This document shows, piece by piece, positions 25,986 to 36,357 of a DNA stretch of 64,000 nt. Below the pieces are notes generated by a model that was not told the origin of the DNA, searched no databases, and saw only the letters and a list, made by a program, of their open reading frames with translations. The stretch is from Oreohelix idahoensis (Eukaryota; Mollusca; Gastropoda; Stylommatophora; Oreohelicidae). A program made the translations under genes and the position numbers. Within the stretch, counting starts at the first letter, position 1. Each line of letters starts with the position of its first letter. The stretch lies in the NCBI GenBank assembly GCA_024509875.1, contig JAMPIV010005839.1:62001-126000 (forward strand), read 5' to 3'.

Positions 25986-26378
25986 ACAGAACAACATTTC
26001 CGTGTCGCGAAAAATTACACCCCTGTACGGACTTAATAAGGTCATATGTCACATCTGTTAGTTGCCAGGACTTTGGAACAATGTCTGCCATTATGTTTAT
26101 TTTTCATATAACAATCATAATAAGCCATAGCAACCATACAACAAGCAATACATGTTTAGTAGCAACAATTAAGTGCCAACCATTGACCTATTTTCATTAT
26201 TAAGTTTAATATTCATAGATCTCCGAATTCCCTCTCCGATATGCTACAGAAATGCGAATAATTCTGCGCTATTCACTGAACCTGAAAAAATACGTCAGTG
26301 CTGGAAAAATTCGAAATAAAAACATGAATAATGAAATAGATGAAAATATGATAAATTATTTCAGACGTATCAAGCGGC
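25986..26378. other. Unassigned AT-rich DNA
   Basis: Nothing recognised. Confidence 0.4.
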
Positions 26379-26476
26379 GCAGCGTCTTGTTGAAGACTAT
26401 AACAAAAGATAAATAGAGAATAGTGCGGCAGCGTCTTGTTGAAGACTATAACAAAAGATAAATAGAGAATAGTGCG
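26379..26476 (+). repeat. Perfect 49-bp tandem duplication
   Basis: GCAGCGTCTTGTTGAAGACT through AATAGTGCG occurs twice without a mismatch, which indicates a recent duplication. Each unit contains the hairpin GTCTTGTTGAAGAC. Confidence 0.9.
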
Positions 26477-27540
26477 ACGTCTCTGTTATCATTCATTCAT
26501 CACCCTTCCACTCCCCAGTTCTCCTCTCCATGTGTTTTTCTGCCTCCTCTACCTCTGGTGCCGTGGGGACCACAGAACAAGGATTGCCCTGTAATGCTAT
26601 CAACAGGTTTCCTAAACCTATTCATATCCAAGTCCATCTCTTGTCCCGACTGGCCTTGTATTTCGTTCTAACCAGTTCCAACATGTTTCCATTATTACAC
26701 AAGACAACATATGAACAAGTGAAGACAATTATTAAACAAGGTTTTAAGGACAATTTTGCCATGTGAACCAGTTAAGATAAAATTCTCCAATTGGGTTTTG
26801 GCAAGGAAGAATATTCCAGCACCTCTATTCATGCTCTGAGTGTCTTGCAGAAATTATGTGATCACAGCAAAACAAGGATTCAGGCCCTGTAAGGTGCTAT
26901 CTATCACCTTACCTCTTTACTCAATGTCATCAAGGTGTCAAGAAAGTATTCATCTACTGGAAGATAGACAGGGTCTTCTTTCGGAGATGGCTCTTGATGT
27001 TGCCCTGATTGCTAAATCACTGGCATCTCCAATCCAATGCAAGTTCTTCTAATGGTCATAAGCAGTCTAAAACAAAATCCATGTGATATCACGAGAATTA
27101 AGACAGATTAGTTACACAGCAGACCACTTTAAATATGAGCTACAAGTGAAGATCAATTATTAAAGGACTTTTTCAGGCCATAAATCGTGGATTCCTCAGC
27201 ATATGAAATAACCGTTATGTCCCAGACATAATTGCGAGTTATTACAACCCACAAAAAGCCAGATCCAACCTCAGAAATTGTGAATCTGAGGAAAGCGGTG
27301 AAGTAAGTAACAAGAAGAGACATGGTTCCGCAACCAGACGATCCGGTCAATTAAACAAGACAACATTTGCCATTTTAAGATTACCACGACAAGCATGGGA
27401 AACAAAGATAGGGATCCAGACCTTAAACAAGAGTCCGCTGGGAGCATTTGAACAAGTTAAGGACAATTATTGAACCAAGAGAAGAACATGGTTGCTCTCT
27501 CTTCAAAAAAACCTCTACACCTCACGGTAGAAGGGGAACG
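26477..27540. other. Unassigned DNA with stray copies of the 37-bp motif
   Basis: Isolated ACAAGACAACATnTGAACAA motifs occur near 26698, 27355 and 27440. They foreshadow the array at 27564. No gene is recognised. Confidence 0.45.
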
Positions 27541-27563
27541 ACTAAGTAAGTAAGTAAGTAAGT
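27541..27563 (+). repeat. (TAAG)n microsatellite
   Basis: Five TAAG units. Confidence 0.85.
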
Positions 27564-27780
27564 ATTAAACAAGACAGCATTTGAACAAGTTAAGACAATT
27601 ATTGAACAAGACAACATTTGAACAAGTTAAGACCATTATTAAACAAGACAACATTTGAACAAGTTAAGAACATTATTAAGCAAGTCAACAAATTAACAAG
27701 TTAAGACCATTATTAAACAAGAAAACATATGAACAAGTTAAGACCATTATTAAACAAGACAACATATGAACAAGTTAACA
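27564..27780 (+). repeat. 37-bp minisatellite, about 6 copies
   Basis: The unit ATTAAACAAGACAACATTTG plus AACAAGTTAAGACCATT is repeated with a few substitutions. Period was counted directly. Confidence 0.85.
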
Positions 27781-28149
27781 TATTCAATACAAATTAGTTT
27801 TACACAAATGTCAAAGACAAAATCCAGAGTCACTTGAAACACTACCATGCCACTCCTATTTATAAGGAAAGACTAGCTGATAATATTGAGACTGACCCAG
27901 CGACTGTAGACGGAAATATCGCCTATTCTACAAATTACAAATTGGACACACCGATATGTGCTGAATAATACAAACAATGACAATCTCTGAGATCGTGTCA
28001 GCTCCACCAGAGAAATAGACTGACAATATGCAACCCCTTTAGGGGGAGAGCAGCGATGATTACAGTATTGTTCACTGTGACAATTATATCAGTCGTACAT
28101 GCAGCTATATGAGGACTAACGTAGAGGAGGAAATGATGGATGAACAAGG
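27781..28149. other. Unassigned DNA
   Basis: Nothing recognised. Confidence 0.4.
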
Positions 28150-29138
28150 AGAGTGGCATTAATTTACAGAGTTGGATTTATGTAAGGAGAGTAGAATTTA
28201 TGTAGTAAGGAGAGTAGGATTTATGTACAGAGAGTTTAAATTAATGTAAGGCGAGTAGGATTTATGTACGGAGAGTAGGATTAATATAGAGTATAATTAA
28301 TATACAGAGAGTAGGATTTATGTACTGAGAGTAGGATTAATATAGAGTATAATTAATATACAGAGAGTAGGATTTATGTAATGAGAGTAGGATTAATGTA
28401 AGCAGAGTAGGATTAATGTAAAGGGAGTAGGATTAATGTACAGTGAGTACATTTATGTACAGAGAGTAAGATTAATGTAAGGAGTGTAGGATTAATGTTC
28501 AAAGAGTAGGATTAATATACGGAGAGTAGAATTAATTAAGAAAGGTAGGATTAATATACAGAGAGTAGGATTTATGTACTGAGAGTAGGATTAATGTACG
28601 GAGAGTATGATTAATGTACAGTGAGTACATTTATGAACAGAGAGTAAGATTAATGTACGGAGAGTAGGATTAATGTACAGTGAGTACATTTATGTACTGA
28701 GAGTAGGATTAATGTACGGAGAGTAGGATTAATGTACAGTGAGTATATTTATGTACTAAGAGCAGGATTAATGTACGGAGAGTAGGATTAATGTACAGTG
28801 AGTACATTTATGTACAGAGAGTAAGATTAATGTAAGGAGTGTAGGATTAATGTTCAAAGAGTAGGATTAATGTACGGAGAGTGGAATTAATTAAGAAGGG
28901 TAGGATTAATGTACATAGAGTAGGATTAATGTACATAGAGTAGGATTTATATACAGAGAGTAGGATTAATATAAAGAGAGTAGGATTAATTTAAAGAGAG
29001 TAGGATTAATGTAAGTAGAGTAGGATTCATGTGTGAACAATAAGGTGAATGTAAGAAGTGCAGGATTAATGTTCAGAAAGTAGGATTAATGTACGGAGAG
29101 TATGATTAATTAAGGAGGGTAGTATTAATGTACATAGA
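28150..29138 (+). repeat. 20-bp minisatellite (GAGAGTAGGATTAATGTACG), left part
   Basis: About 48 imperfect units with variants TTAATGTA, TTTATGTA and TTAATATA. Several 60-120-bp higher-order blocks are repeated. The array is interrupted at 29138 by element B and resumes at 38900. Confidence 0.92.
29134..29138 (+). repeat. 5-bp target site duplication, left, of element B
   Basis: ATAGA directly precedes the 5' LTR and recurs at 38900-38904 after the 3' LTR. Confidence 0.9.
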
Positions 29139-29578
29139 TGTAGCAAAATCTGCGAGAATAATAGCTCAATTCAGTAAGATTTAGGCATAAAATGATAATA
29201 AATACATTAGCCCGCATGTGTCTGACGGTTGGCATCTTCGACGCCAGCAGCGCTGCTTTTTGTACAGTGCTAAGCCTATAGAACGATTTCACGGTAAAAG
29301 TCTGACACGCTTTAGTTTCGTTTTCGAGAAACACTACTAATATTTAACATTTGCCCGATCTGCTGCATACACTTTGTAGTCTAGCCTTATAATTAACGAT
29401 TGGCGGAAGCGTGCCGCAAAATAACTATCTGAATTAACGCTTTCCGTCAACTTTAACGCAAAATTTAGTAAGAATCCTTACATTGTTTGGTAGTATTACA
29501 CGATACAATACTAATTATTAACGCCAATTCTTAACCCGCCACGTCTACACCCCGCATCGCTGACACAGTCTGCAACGC

Positions 29579-29585
29579 ATATAAA
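29579..29585 (+). promoter_or_regulatory. TATA-like motif in element B LTR
   Basis: TATAAAC after CAACGCA, conserved in the 3' LTR near 36800. It is a candidate core promoter; start of transcription unproven. Confidence 0.4.
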
Positions 29586-30617
29586 CACGATGCGGAAAAG
29601 CCAGCCAAGGCAAAAACCACGCAGACAATTTTATTTCCCTCCTAGTGGTAGCATTTCTGACGTAACTAAAACAAGTTAGTTATTTGAAAAATACATGCTA
29701 GCGAGATGAAGGAGAGGAAAGATGGCGGTCTTGTGCAAAAATTTTATTTGACGATTGACTATAACAAAAATTTGAAATTTTAAACCATTATGAAGTTCCC
29801 CATAAAAATTATATGGTAGTATGACGTGGAGTTTGCTGAACAAGAATGTACTTTAAATAATATGATAGTCCTAGAATTAGATAAGTTATTGAAGAAATAC
29901 TAATATCTACGAACGCTCGACCAGACAGACTGGCGTTCCTACTTATGTTTTTTTTTTGTAACGTTAGGGTGACGCGAGCTTGGAAAAGAGGCAGGGAGGT
30001 ACATTCAAATTCGCTTGGGGAAAAAGAGTATGACTGAAAAGGGGAGCGGTAGGAAAAATGTAATCCTAAACGTAATATCTTTTTGTATTGGGCATGACTA
30101 AAGCAGACTGGCCAGTCGACCACCAGACGCAGAAATTATTCGAAATTATTTTGGTTTTTCATTCAAACTGCATTTGAATTCAAAGTAGTCGCACGTTTCG
30201 ATTGGCCAGTGCTAGTAAATATTAGCAAAAGGCTTTGACTATTCATTGCCAGTTGAACTAAAAATTTTATTCAGATACGCTGAGAAACAGCTGTGTTAAT
30301 TCTAAACTTAAATAAAGAATAAATTCACAGTCTATGCAACTCGGAGGAAGCTGAGGCCATTTCTTCACAAAGTCAGCGTCATTTGTTTATATATTTCTTG
30401 ATTGTGGTAAGGATATTTTATGAAATTTAATATGTTTGGTCCAACTACAAAGTTAGATACTGCTATTGGGAAAAAGTGAAGGACATGCCGGGAGCATACA
30501 TTGTTGAGTCCTCACATTAAACGGTGTCTAACTGATGTATGTTGTCATAATTATGTTGTCATATTATTGTATTAGAATAGATTAGTAAGCCTCTGTGTTC
30601 AATGAACACTGTTTAAC

Positions 30618-30833
30618 ATGCCTGAAGCAAATATATTTGAAAAGAAAAGAAGAGAATATCATATCAAAGGAAATGTGGTTACTCCACATTATTGTATTGA
30701 GGAAAAGTATGTGAACGTACAGTGGCGTATCTGTTATAAGGACCTGAGGTGTGGTCACATCAGGTGGGAGTCCTGTACAATTCGGGGCGAGTGCACTTGT
30801 AAGGCACGCGAGGCTGACCCCATACCCACGTAG
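30618..30833 (+). CDS. Small conserved open frame inside the 5' LTR of B
   Basis: The 71-codon frame (MPEANIFEKKRREYHIKGN..) ends in a Cys-rich segment with CGHIRWESC and ECTCKA. No known family is recognised. The same frame is open in the 3' LTR (37829-38044) with three or four substitutions. Both copies descend from one template at reverse transcription, so conservation between them alone does not prove selection. The Cys/His-rich end hints at metal or disulfide binding, but I infer no function. It may be an accessory LTR protein, an exon, or chance. Confidence 0.3.
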   Translation: MPEANIFEKKRREYHIKGNVVTPHYCIEEKYVNVQWRICYKDLRCGHIRWESCTIRGECTCKAREADPIPT

Positions 30834-31691
30834 GAAATTAAGTGTTAGAATAAGTGATCAGATGTAAAAGGCCAGGGTGTGCTTTTGTTGCAGAGGGTCT
30901 ATGTTCCTGACCGGCTGGTGACAGGAAACCTGCTGAGTACTAATAAACGCCAACCAGTCTCCAACCAGTCTTATATGCTGTCGAAGATAACAGTAGGAGC
31001 TTTGGCGAGTGGTGAAATTGAAACTTTCTGCAACTACACATTGAAATATCTTTCAACAAGGACTCTAAGGTGATGTGTTAGACATCTGGGGCATCTCTGA
31101 CAGTTTCTTGTGTTTGAAAACAATACACAGGACGTTTATGGGGGTAGGATGAAACCACAGCCCTCATATACAGTGACTCTCCCTTTAGATGAATAAAGTG
31201 AACTTTTTTAATATTTCCTACAAGAAAGACATTTATAAATACATATTAACTTTTTAGTTATTGGGCAAATTGTCCCAAAATTTTAATTGTTCTTTTCTGT
31301 AAACTATCTTGTCCTTATTTTCAAAGACCTGTCCAAAAGCTATGACTGGACAGGCAAAATAAATTGTAAAGAAGATTTGTTTCAAAGAAAAACTTAACTG
31401 CTGGTTTTATTATCTTCTTTATAGAAACTTAAAGTGTTTGACTGTTGTGTACCATCATTACATTTCTCCCCTAGACACTAGGTACACCATACACCATACA
31501 CTAGAGCCAGAACAGTGACCGTGTGAGACCTAGGGAGGTAGCGTTAGGTTCCCTGCACATAATTCATCATCATCATTTATAGAGTCAGGGGCCTACATGT
31601 GCTTGACCTCACACGGTTAAAGCAGACACCTTTTCATTCTTTTAGGATACCATCATAACCTCCCCAGCTAAATCAACTTTGCTACATAAAT

Positions 31692-31711
31692 TGGTAGGCT
31701 TGTCCGGGCAT
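31692..31711 (+). promoter_or_regulatory. Candidate primer binding site of element B
   Basis: TGGTAGGCTTGTCCGGGCAT begins five bases after the 5' LTR. It starts with TGG as required to pair with a tRNA CCA end. Its GGCTnGTCCGGG core resembles the known tRNA-Pro primer site of murine gammaretroviruses, but with an indel, so the tRNA is not assigned. Confidence 0.45.
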
Positions 31712-31901
31712 CTGAATTTCTCCTAGTACTACATACATTGGGGTCTGGGGTTTAGCATTAACAACAGTCTAATTTTCCCAGGGAATCCCGATATATTATT
31801 ACCCAAGATTTGGGAAGTGAAGAAAGTGTCAGAGCCCAGATTTAATTAAATAAATTTGTAATTAGTTAAAGATTTAGTCAGAACATTTTATATTTATCAG
31901 A

Positions 31902-34900
31902 ATGGCAGATCTGGCCAAGTTTCGCTCTGTGGCTGTACAGACTGCTAAAGAGATGGGCATGGATGGACCAGAGTTGGTTCAATATGTAACTTCAGAATGC
32001 GACAAGTATATGGAAAGGGAAGATAGGAAGTTAGCAGAAGAAAGAAAATTACAGTTACAAATTGAGGCTGACAAAGAAATTAAGAGGCTGCAGATTGAGG
32101 CTGACAAGAAGGCTAGGGCATTGGAGGCAGAAGAAAAACGACTGCAAAGGGAGGCAGAAGAAAAAAGACTGACAGCAGAAAGAGAAGAAAGAAGACAGGC
32201 TGCAGAGAGGGAAGCAGAAAATAAAATATTACAGAGGGAGCATGAGATACGACTAAGGGATTTAGAATTTCAAGGCCATGCTCCTGAAAATGGTGCCAGC
32301 CCCTTTGCCTCAGATGCCACTGCTAGTCAGGGAGCCTCAACCTCAGCTATGGGTTTTCATGTAGACCATTTTGTTGAGAAAGACGATGACATCGAAGGGT
32401 ATTTAAGCAGGTTTGAACTTTTAGCCACTACTTATGGGTTAGAAAGAGAAAGATGGGAGTTAAAGTTGTCTCAGGGACTTCGGGGAACAGCTTATGAAGT
32501 GTTTTCCAAAATGAGCAGGGATGATCAAGACAGCTATGACATGTTGAAGCAAGCTCTTCTGTTAAGATACGAAATGAATGGAGAGTTTTATAGAAAGAAA
32601 TTTAGGAATGCCAGGCTACTGTCGGGTGAGACGTATCACCAGTTCTCCGCCCGGTCGGAAACGTATATGGAGAAATGGGCTACTTTGGGGAAAACCCAAG
32701 ATCTCAAAGAGATGATACTCATTGAACAGATGAGAGAGTCCATGGCTCCAGACATGAGAAAGTTTCTCATGGAACAGGGTGCGGAGAGGCTGGGTGAGAT
32801 AATAAATGTCGCTGAGAGGTATCAGGCAGCCCAGGCAGAGGTAGCTGGCACAAAGAAGAAACAAATAAATCAGAGTAAGGCCCCTCAAAACCATAATAAA
32901 TTCGATAACAGAAATAAGCAGAACTTTGATAGGCCTCGAAATGAGTTTAAGAATAGACCCTCACAATTCAATGACAGAAGGAATGATGAAAGAAAACCTT
33001 TTAACCAAGGAAAGAGGTATTGTAAAAATTGTCGGATGGACAACCATAACACTGAAAATTGTAGAAGAAAAACTCCAAGTTTCGCTGCTATGAAAACGGG
33101 GAGGAAGGGAGTAAAGGTCAACTCTATTGAACAGCAGGAACCTTACCACCCCCCAGTGTGTGAAGATGTAACATGCAATGGAGTCACCATAAGGTGTTTG
33201 TATGATACGGGATTAGATTATGATTCAGTTGTGAGTTCTCACCTGCTGCAGGCAGATAAATACACCACAGAAACAGTGGAGATCCAAGCTGCAACCAAGG
33301 ACGTCGCGACCATGACACTTCCCATCGCCAGGATAAATGTGAAGACGCGATATGTGGAAGGAGTAATCAAGGCAGCAGTGTTAAATGACCTAATCTACCC
33401 TCTGATATTGGGGTGTAGATATGTCTTCTTGGGGAATCCCAAGAGACCTGTGATCATGGCAACAGTCCAGACACGATTACAATCCAAAAAGGAAGAAGAT
33501 GAACCCATAAATACTCATCCAGAGGAGATGAGAAAGGCACAGGCTGAAGATAAGTCACTGAAGCCGTGTTACAAGAAACTCCCAAAGAGCCATACTCCTC
33601 CTAATAAAGGAGAATTCTATATGAAGAATAAATTGCTATACAGGAAGGCCGGCACTGGTTCAGCTGGTCACGGACAGCTGTTCCTTCCTAGTTCATATAG
33701 GGAGAAAGTAATGGAATTAGGTCATACTATCCCCTTCAGTGGTCACATGGGGATTAGCGCAACAGGACAGCGTATAGCTTGTCATTATTTCTGGCCAGGG
33801 ATAACGGAAGACATTAAGAGATATGTGAAATCCTGTCCCGAATGCCAGAGAGTAGCTCCAAAACATTGGACTGCTCCAGCAACTCTTGGGGAAATGCCCA
33901 TAGTGGGAACCCCTTTTGAGAGAGTTGCAGTGGATATTGTGGGACCTCTCACTCGGACCAAGAGGAGGAACAGTTACATCCTTACTCTGGTAGACACTTG
34001 TTCTATGTGGGGAGAGGCAGTAGCCCTGTCATCAGTCGATTCGAAACATGTGGCAGAGGCATTACTTACGATATTCACAAGGTTAGGATTCCCGCATCAA
34101 ATCTTGACTGATAATGGCTCTCATTTCAAGGGGAAGCTAACTGAAGAGGTTTTCAGGCTGTTTCAAGCCAAGCACTTTCATTGTAGTACGTATCATCCCC
34201 AAGGGAACGGCCAGGTAGAGAGGTTCAATGGGACTCTCATTTCTATCCTGAGAAAGCTGGCACATGAGAAACCTGATACGTGGGACCACTACTTGCCCGC
34301 CGCATTGTTTGCCTACCGGGAAGTACCACATAATTCAACCGGAATGGCACCCGCAACACTCTTATTTGGGAGGCCTATAAAAGGTCCGTTGGAAGCTCTG
34401 TTAAGGACCTGGACAGATGAGAAGGCAGAGGAGACTGTTACCTCATCATACCAATATGTGAACGAACTGACCACTCGTTTAAAAACTAGTTGGAAACTGG
34501 CAAATGAAAATGTGAGACAAGCCAGGAAAAAGCATGCTGCTTATTATAATAAGAAAGCGAAGGTTAGAGAACTTGCTGTAGGGGAGAAGGTACTTCTTCT
34601 ATTGCCAGGCAGCAACAATAAACTTCAGATAGGATGGCAAGGGCCATATACAGTTTTGGAAAAGGTATCCAGAACAAATTATAAGATAGACAAAAAGGGA
34701 AAGGAGAAAGTCTATCATCTGAACCTTTTGAAGAAGTATCTGGACAGACAAATCCAGGAGGGAACACATTTAATGGCCTTATCTATCGCAACCGAGATGA
34801 AAAGTGAACCTCTCTCCTCGGTTGAATATCCACTGAAACCCAGCGAAACGTTTGCACAGGTGAAAATTAGTAATCACCTGACAAAAGGACAGAAGGAGAA

Positions 34901-35240
34901 GGTTCAACAGGTCCTTGAGAAACATACAGATGTGTTAACGGATAAACCGGGGCACACAAATTTGTTGTCATATGATATGAAACTATTAGATCCAGCACCC
35001 ATCTGTATCAGGCCCTATTCTATTCCGTTCGCTAAGGAAAAAGCTTTGAAAGAGGAGATTGATTATTTGTTAAAAGAAGGGATTATTTCTCACAGTGAGC
35101 CTCCTTACAGTTCCTGTGTGGTTTTGTTGCGGAAACCATCAGGAGAACATAGACTATGCATAGATTACAGGAAACTGAATGCTGTCACAGAAGGTCAGGT
35201 GGATCCATTACCTGATACTACTCAACTTTTTCCAGGTTGA
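31902..35240 (+). CDS. gag-pol: Element B Gag-protease-integrase-RT (N-terminal) polyprotein
   Basis: The 1112-residue frame starts at the first Met 215 bp after the LTR. Residues 1-125 form a charged coiled coil. About 150-320 is capsid with a SCAN-like part (SGETYHQFSAR, then LIEQMRESMAPDMRKFL). At about 374-387 is a CCHC zinc knuckle (CKNCRMDNHNTENC). Protease CLYDTGLDYDS is near 431-441. The integrase zinc domain (GHTIPFSGHMG..CPECQR, about 607-650) leads to a core with Asp in VAVDIVG, Asp in TDNGSHF and Glu in GQVERFNG. I counted 35 residues between the second Asp and the Glu (DD35E). A GPY-type C-terminal module follows (IGWQGPYTVLEK). RT begins after residue about 1030 (LCIDYRKLNAV). 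The frame ends prematurely inside RT. Gag and Pol are fused in one frame without a visible stop or shift between them. Confidence 0.92.
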   Translation: MADLAKFRSVAVQTAKEMGMDGPELVQYVTSECDKYMEREDRKLAEERKLQLQIEADKEIKRLQIEADKKARALEAEEKRLQREAEEKRLTAEREERRQAAEREAENKILQREHEIRLRDLEFQGHAPENGASPFASDATASQGASTSAMGFHVDHFVEKDDDIEGYLSRFELLATTYGLERERWELKLSQGLRGTAYEVFSKMSRDDQDSYDMLKQALLLRYEMNGEFYRKKFRNARLLSGETYHQFSARSETYMEKWATLGKTQDLKEMILIEQMRESMAPDMRKFLMEQGAERLGEIINVAERYQAAQAEVAGTKKKQINQSKAPQNHNKFDNRNKQNFDRPRNEFKNRPSQFNDRRNDERKPFNQGKRYCKNCRMDNHNTENCRRKTPSFAAMKTGRKGVKVNSIEQQEPYHPPVCEDVTCNGVTIRCLYDTGLDYDSVVSSHLLQADKYTTETVEIQAATKDVATMTLPIARINVKTRYVEGVIKAAVLNDLIYPLILGCRYVFLGNPKRPVIMATVQTRLQSKKEEDEPINTHPEEMRKAQAEDKSLKPCYKKLPKSHTPPNKGEFYMKNKLLYRKAGTGSAGHGQLFLPSSYREKVMELGHTIPFSGHMGISATGQRIACHYFWPGITEDIKRYVKSCPECQRVAPKHWTAPATLGEMPIVGTPFERVAVDIVGPLTRTKRRNSYILTLVDTCSMWGEAVALSSVDSKHVAEALLTIFTRLGFPHQILTDNGSHFKGKLTEEVFRLFQAKHFHCSTYHPQGNGQVERFNGTLISILRKLAHEKPDTWDHYLPAALFAYREVPHNSTGMAPATLLFGRPIKGPLEALLRTWTDEKAEETVTSSYQYVNELTTRLKTSWKLANENVRQARKKHAAYYNKKAKVRELAVGEKVLLLLPGSNNKLQIGWQGPYTVLEKVSRTNYKIDKKGKEKVYHLNLLKKYLDRQIQEGTHLMALSIATEMKSEPLSSVEYPLKPSETFAQVKISNHLTKGQKEKVQQVLEKHTDVLTDKPGHTNLLSYDMKLLDPAPICIRPYSIPFAKEKALKEEIDYLLKEGIISHSEPPYSSCVVLLRKPSGEHRLCIDYRKLNAVTEGQVDPLPDTTQLFPG

Positions 35241-36289
35241 ACAAGGCAAAATATTTTTCTAAGGTGGATCTTAGCAAAGGCTATTACCAAATTCCAGTAA
35301 AGCCTGAGGTTCGACCTTATTTAGCATTTAGCACCTGGGAAGGTCATTATGAGTTCAACATGTTACCATTTGGGTTGAAAAATGCCCCGAGCGTGTTTTC
35401 TAGGATGATGCGAAAATTGCTGGATCCCCTGAAAAATCCATGTATTTCGAATTTTATGGATGATATCCTCATTGCTACGGAAACATTTGAGGAACACGTT
35501 ACCTCTTTGAATATGCTGTTTGATAGACTCAGAGAGGCTAACTTAACCGCTAGGCCAACAAAATGCTGTATTGGTTGTAAAGAGTTGGAATTCTTCGGAC
35601 ATATGGTACATCAGGGTAGCATGACCCCTGATCCCAAGAATCTGGAAAAATTAAAAAGAGCGCCTAGACCACAAACAAAAAAAGATGTGCGATCTTTCGT
35701 GTCTTTGTGTGGTTTCTACCAAAAGTATATCAAACATTTTAACTCTATATGTGCTCCTCTGACGGATTTAACTCGCAAAGGTCAACCTGATACTATAATT
35801 TGGTCAGCACAGTGTGAATTGGCTTACCAGGAGTTAAAAGAGAAGCTTACAAGCAGGCCAGTGTTGCAATTGCCTGACTTGAATAAAGAATTTATTGTGA
35901 GAAGTGACGCAAGCAATGTGGGCCTGGGCGCTACATTATTGCAAAGGTCCTCCTCACAAGATGGGGAATTGAACCCAGTCGCTTATGCTAGCCGCAAGTT
36001 GAACAAGGCGGAAAAAAATTACTCAACAAGTGAAAAAGAATGTCTCGCTTTAATATGGTCTATAAAGAAATTCCAGATTTATTTATATGGCAGGACATTT
36101 GTGGTCCAAACGGATCATTCACCTCTCGTGTACTTGTCACAGGCCAAGCATGAAAATTCTAGATTATTGAGATGGTCTTTGTTGTTGCAACCATACTCAT
36201 TTCTGATAGAATACATTCCCGGCCCTTTGAACGTGGGCGCAGACTTTTTGAGCAGACATCCGTATGATAACGATCAGAAAAACGAGTAA
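35237..36289 (+). pseudogene. pol: Element B RT (catalytic part) and RNase H
   Basis: The 350-residue frame continues RT after a frameshift, shown by comparison with element C, which reads through the same point. It holds KVDLSKGYYQIP, LPFGLKNAPSVFSRMM, and FMDDI as the catalytic YxDD equivalent. It then has FFGHMV and the thumb (GFYQKYI). RNase H follows with RSDASNVGLGA, SEKECLAL, VQTDHSPLVYL and GADFLSRH, so all four acidic positions are present. Stop at 36287-36289, then about 70 bp to the 3' LTR. These enzymes copy element RNA into DNA. Because RT is split, this copy is probably not autonomous today. Confidence 0.92.
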
Positions 36290-36346
36290 GACTTCATGGA
36301 GCTAAGTTATCTCGCATATTATAACCTGCAAATGAATGCATGTTTT

Positions 36347-36357
36347 AGGATGGGATG
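36347..36357 (+). promoter_or_regulatory. Candidate polypurine tract of element B
   Basis: AGGATGGGATG abuts the 3' LTR. It contains two T residues, so it is weaker than the tracts of A and C. Confidence 0.4.

Larger units (their letters stand above)
29139..31686 (+). repeat. 5' LTR of element B (2548 bp)
   Basis: Borders are defined by alignment with 36358-38899. The LTR contains TATAAAC near 29579, AATAAA near 30311 and 31194, and two small open frames (30618-30833 and 30879-31073) that are also open in the 3' copy. A 10-bp duplication near 30138 distinguishes it from the 3' copy. Confidence 0.95.

Noticed and set aside
25593..26091. 150-codon Ser/Leu/His-rich minus-strand frame
   Set aside because: It is the complement of a GA-rich degenerate repeat and has no motif, so it is compositional.
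29125..29334. Minus-strand open frame at the LTR start (also at 36302-36553)
   Set aside because: Repeated only because it lies in both LTRs. It crosses the LTR border in one copy and shows no motif.
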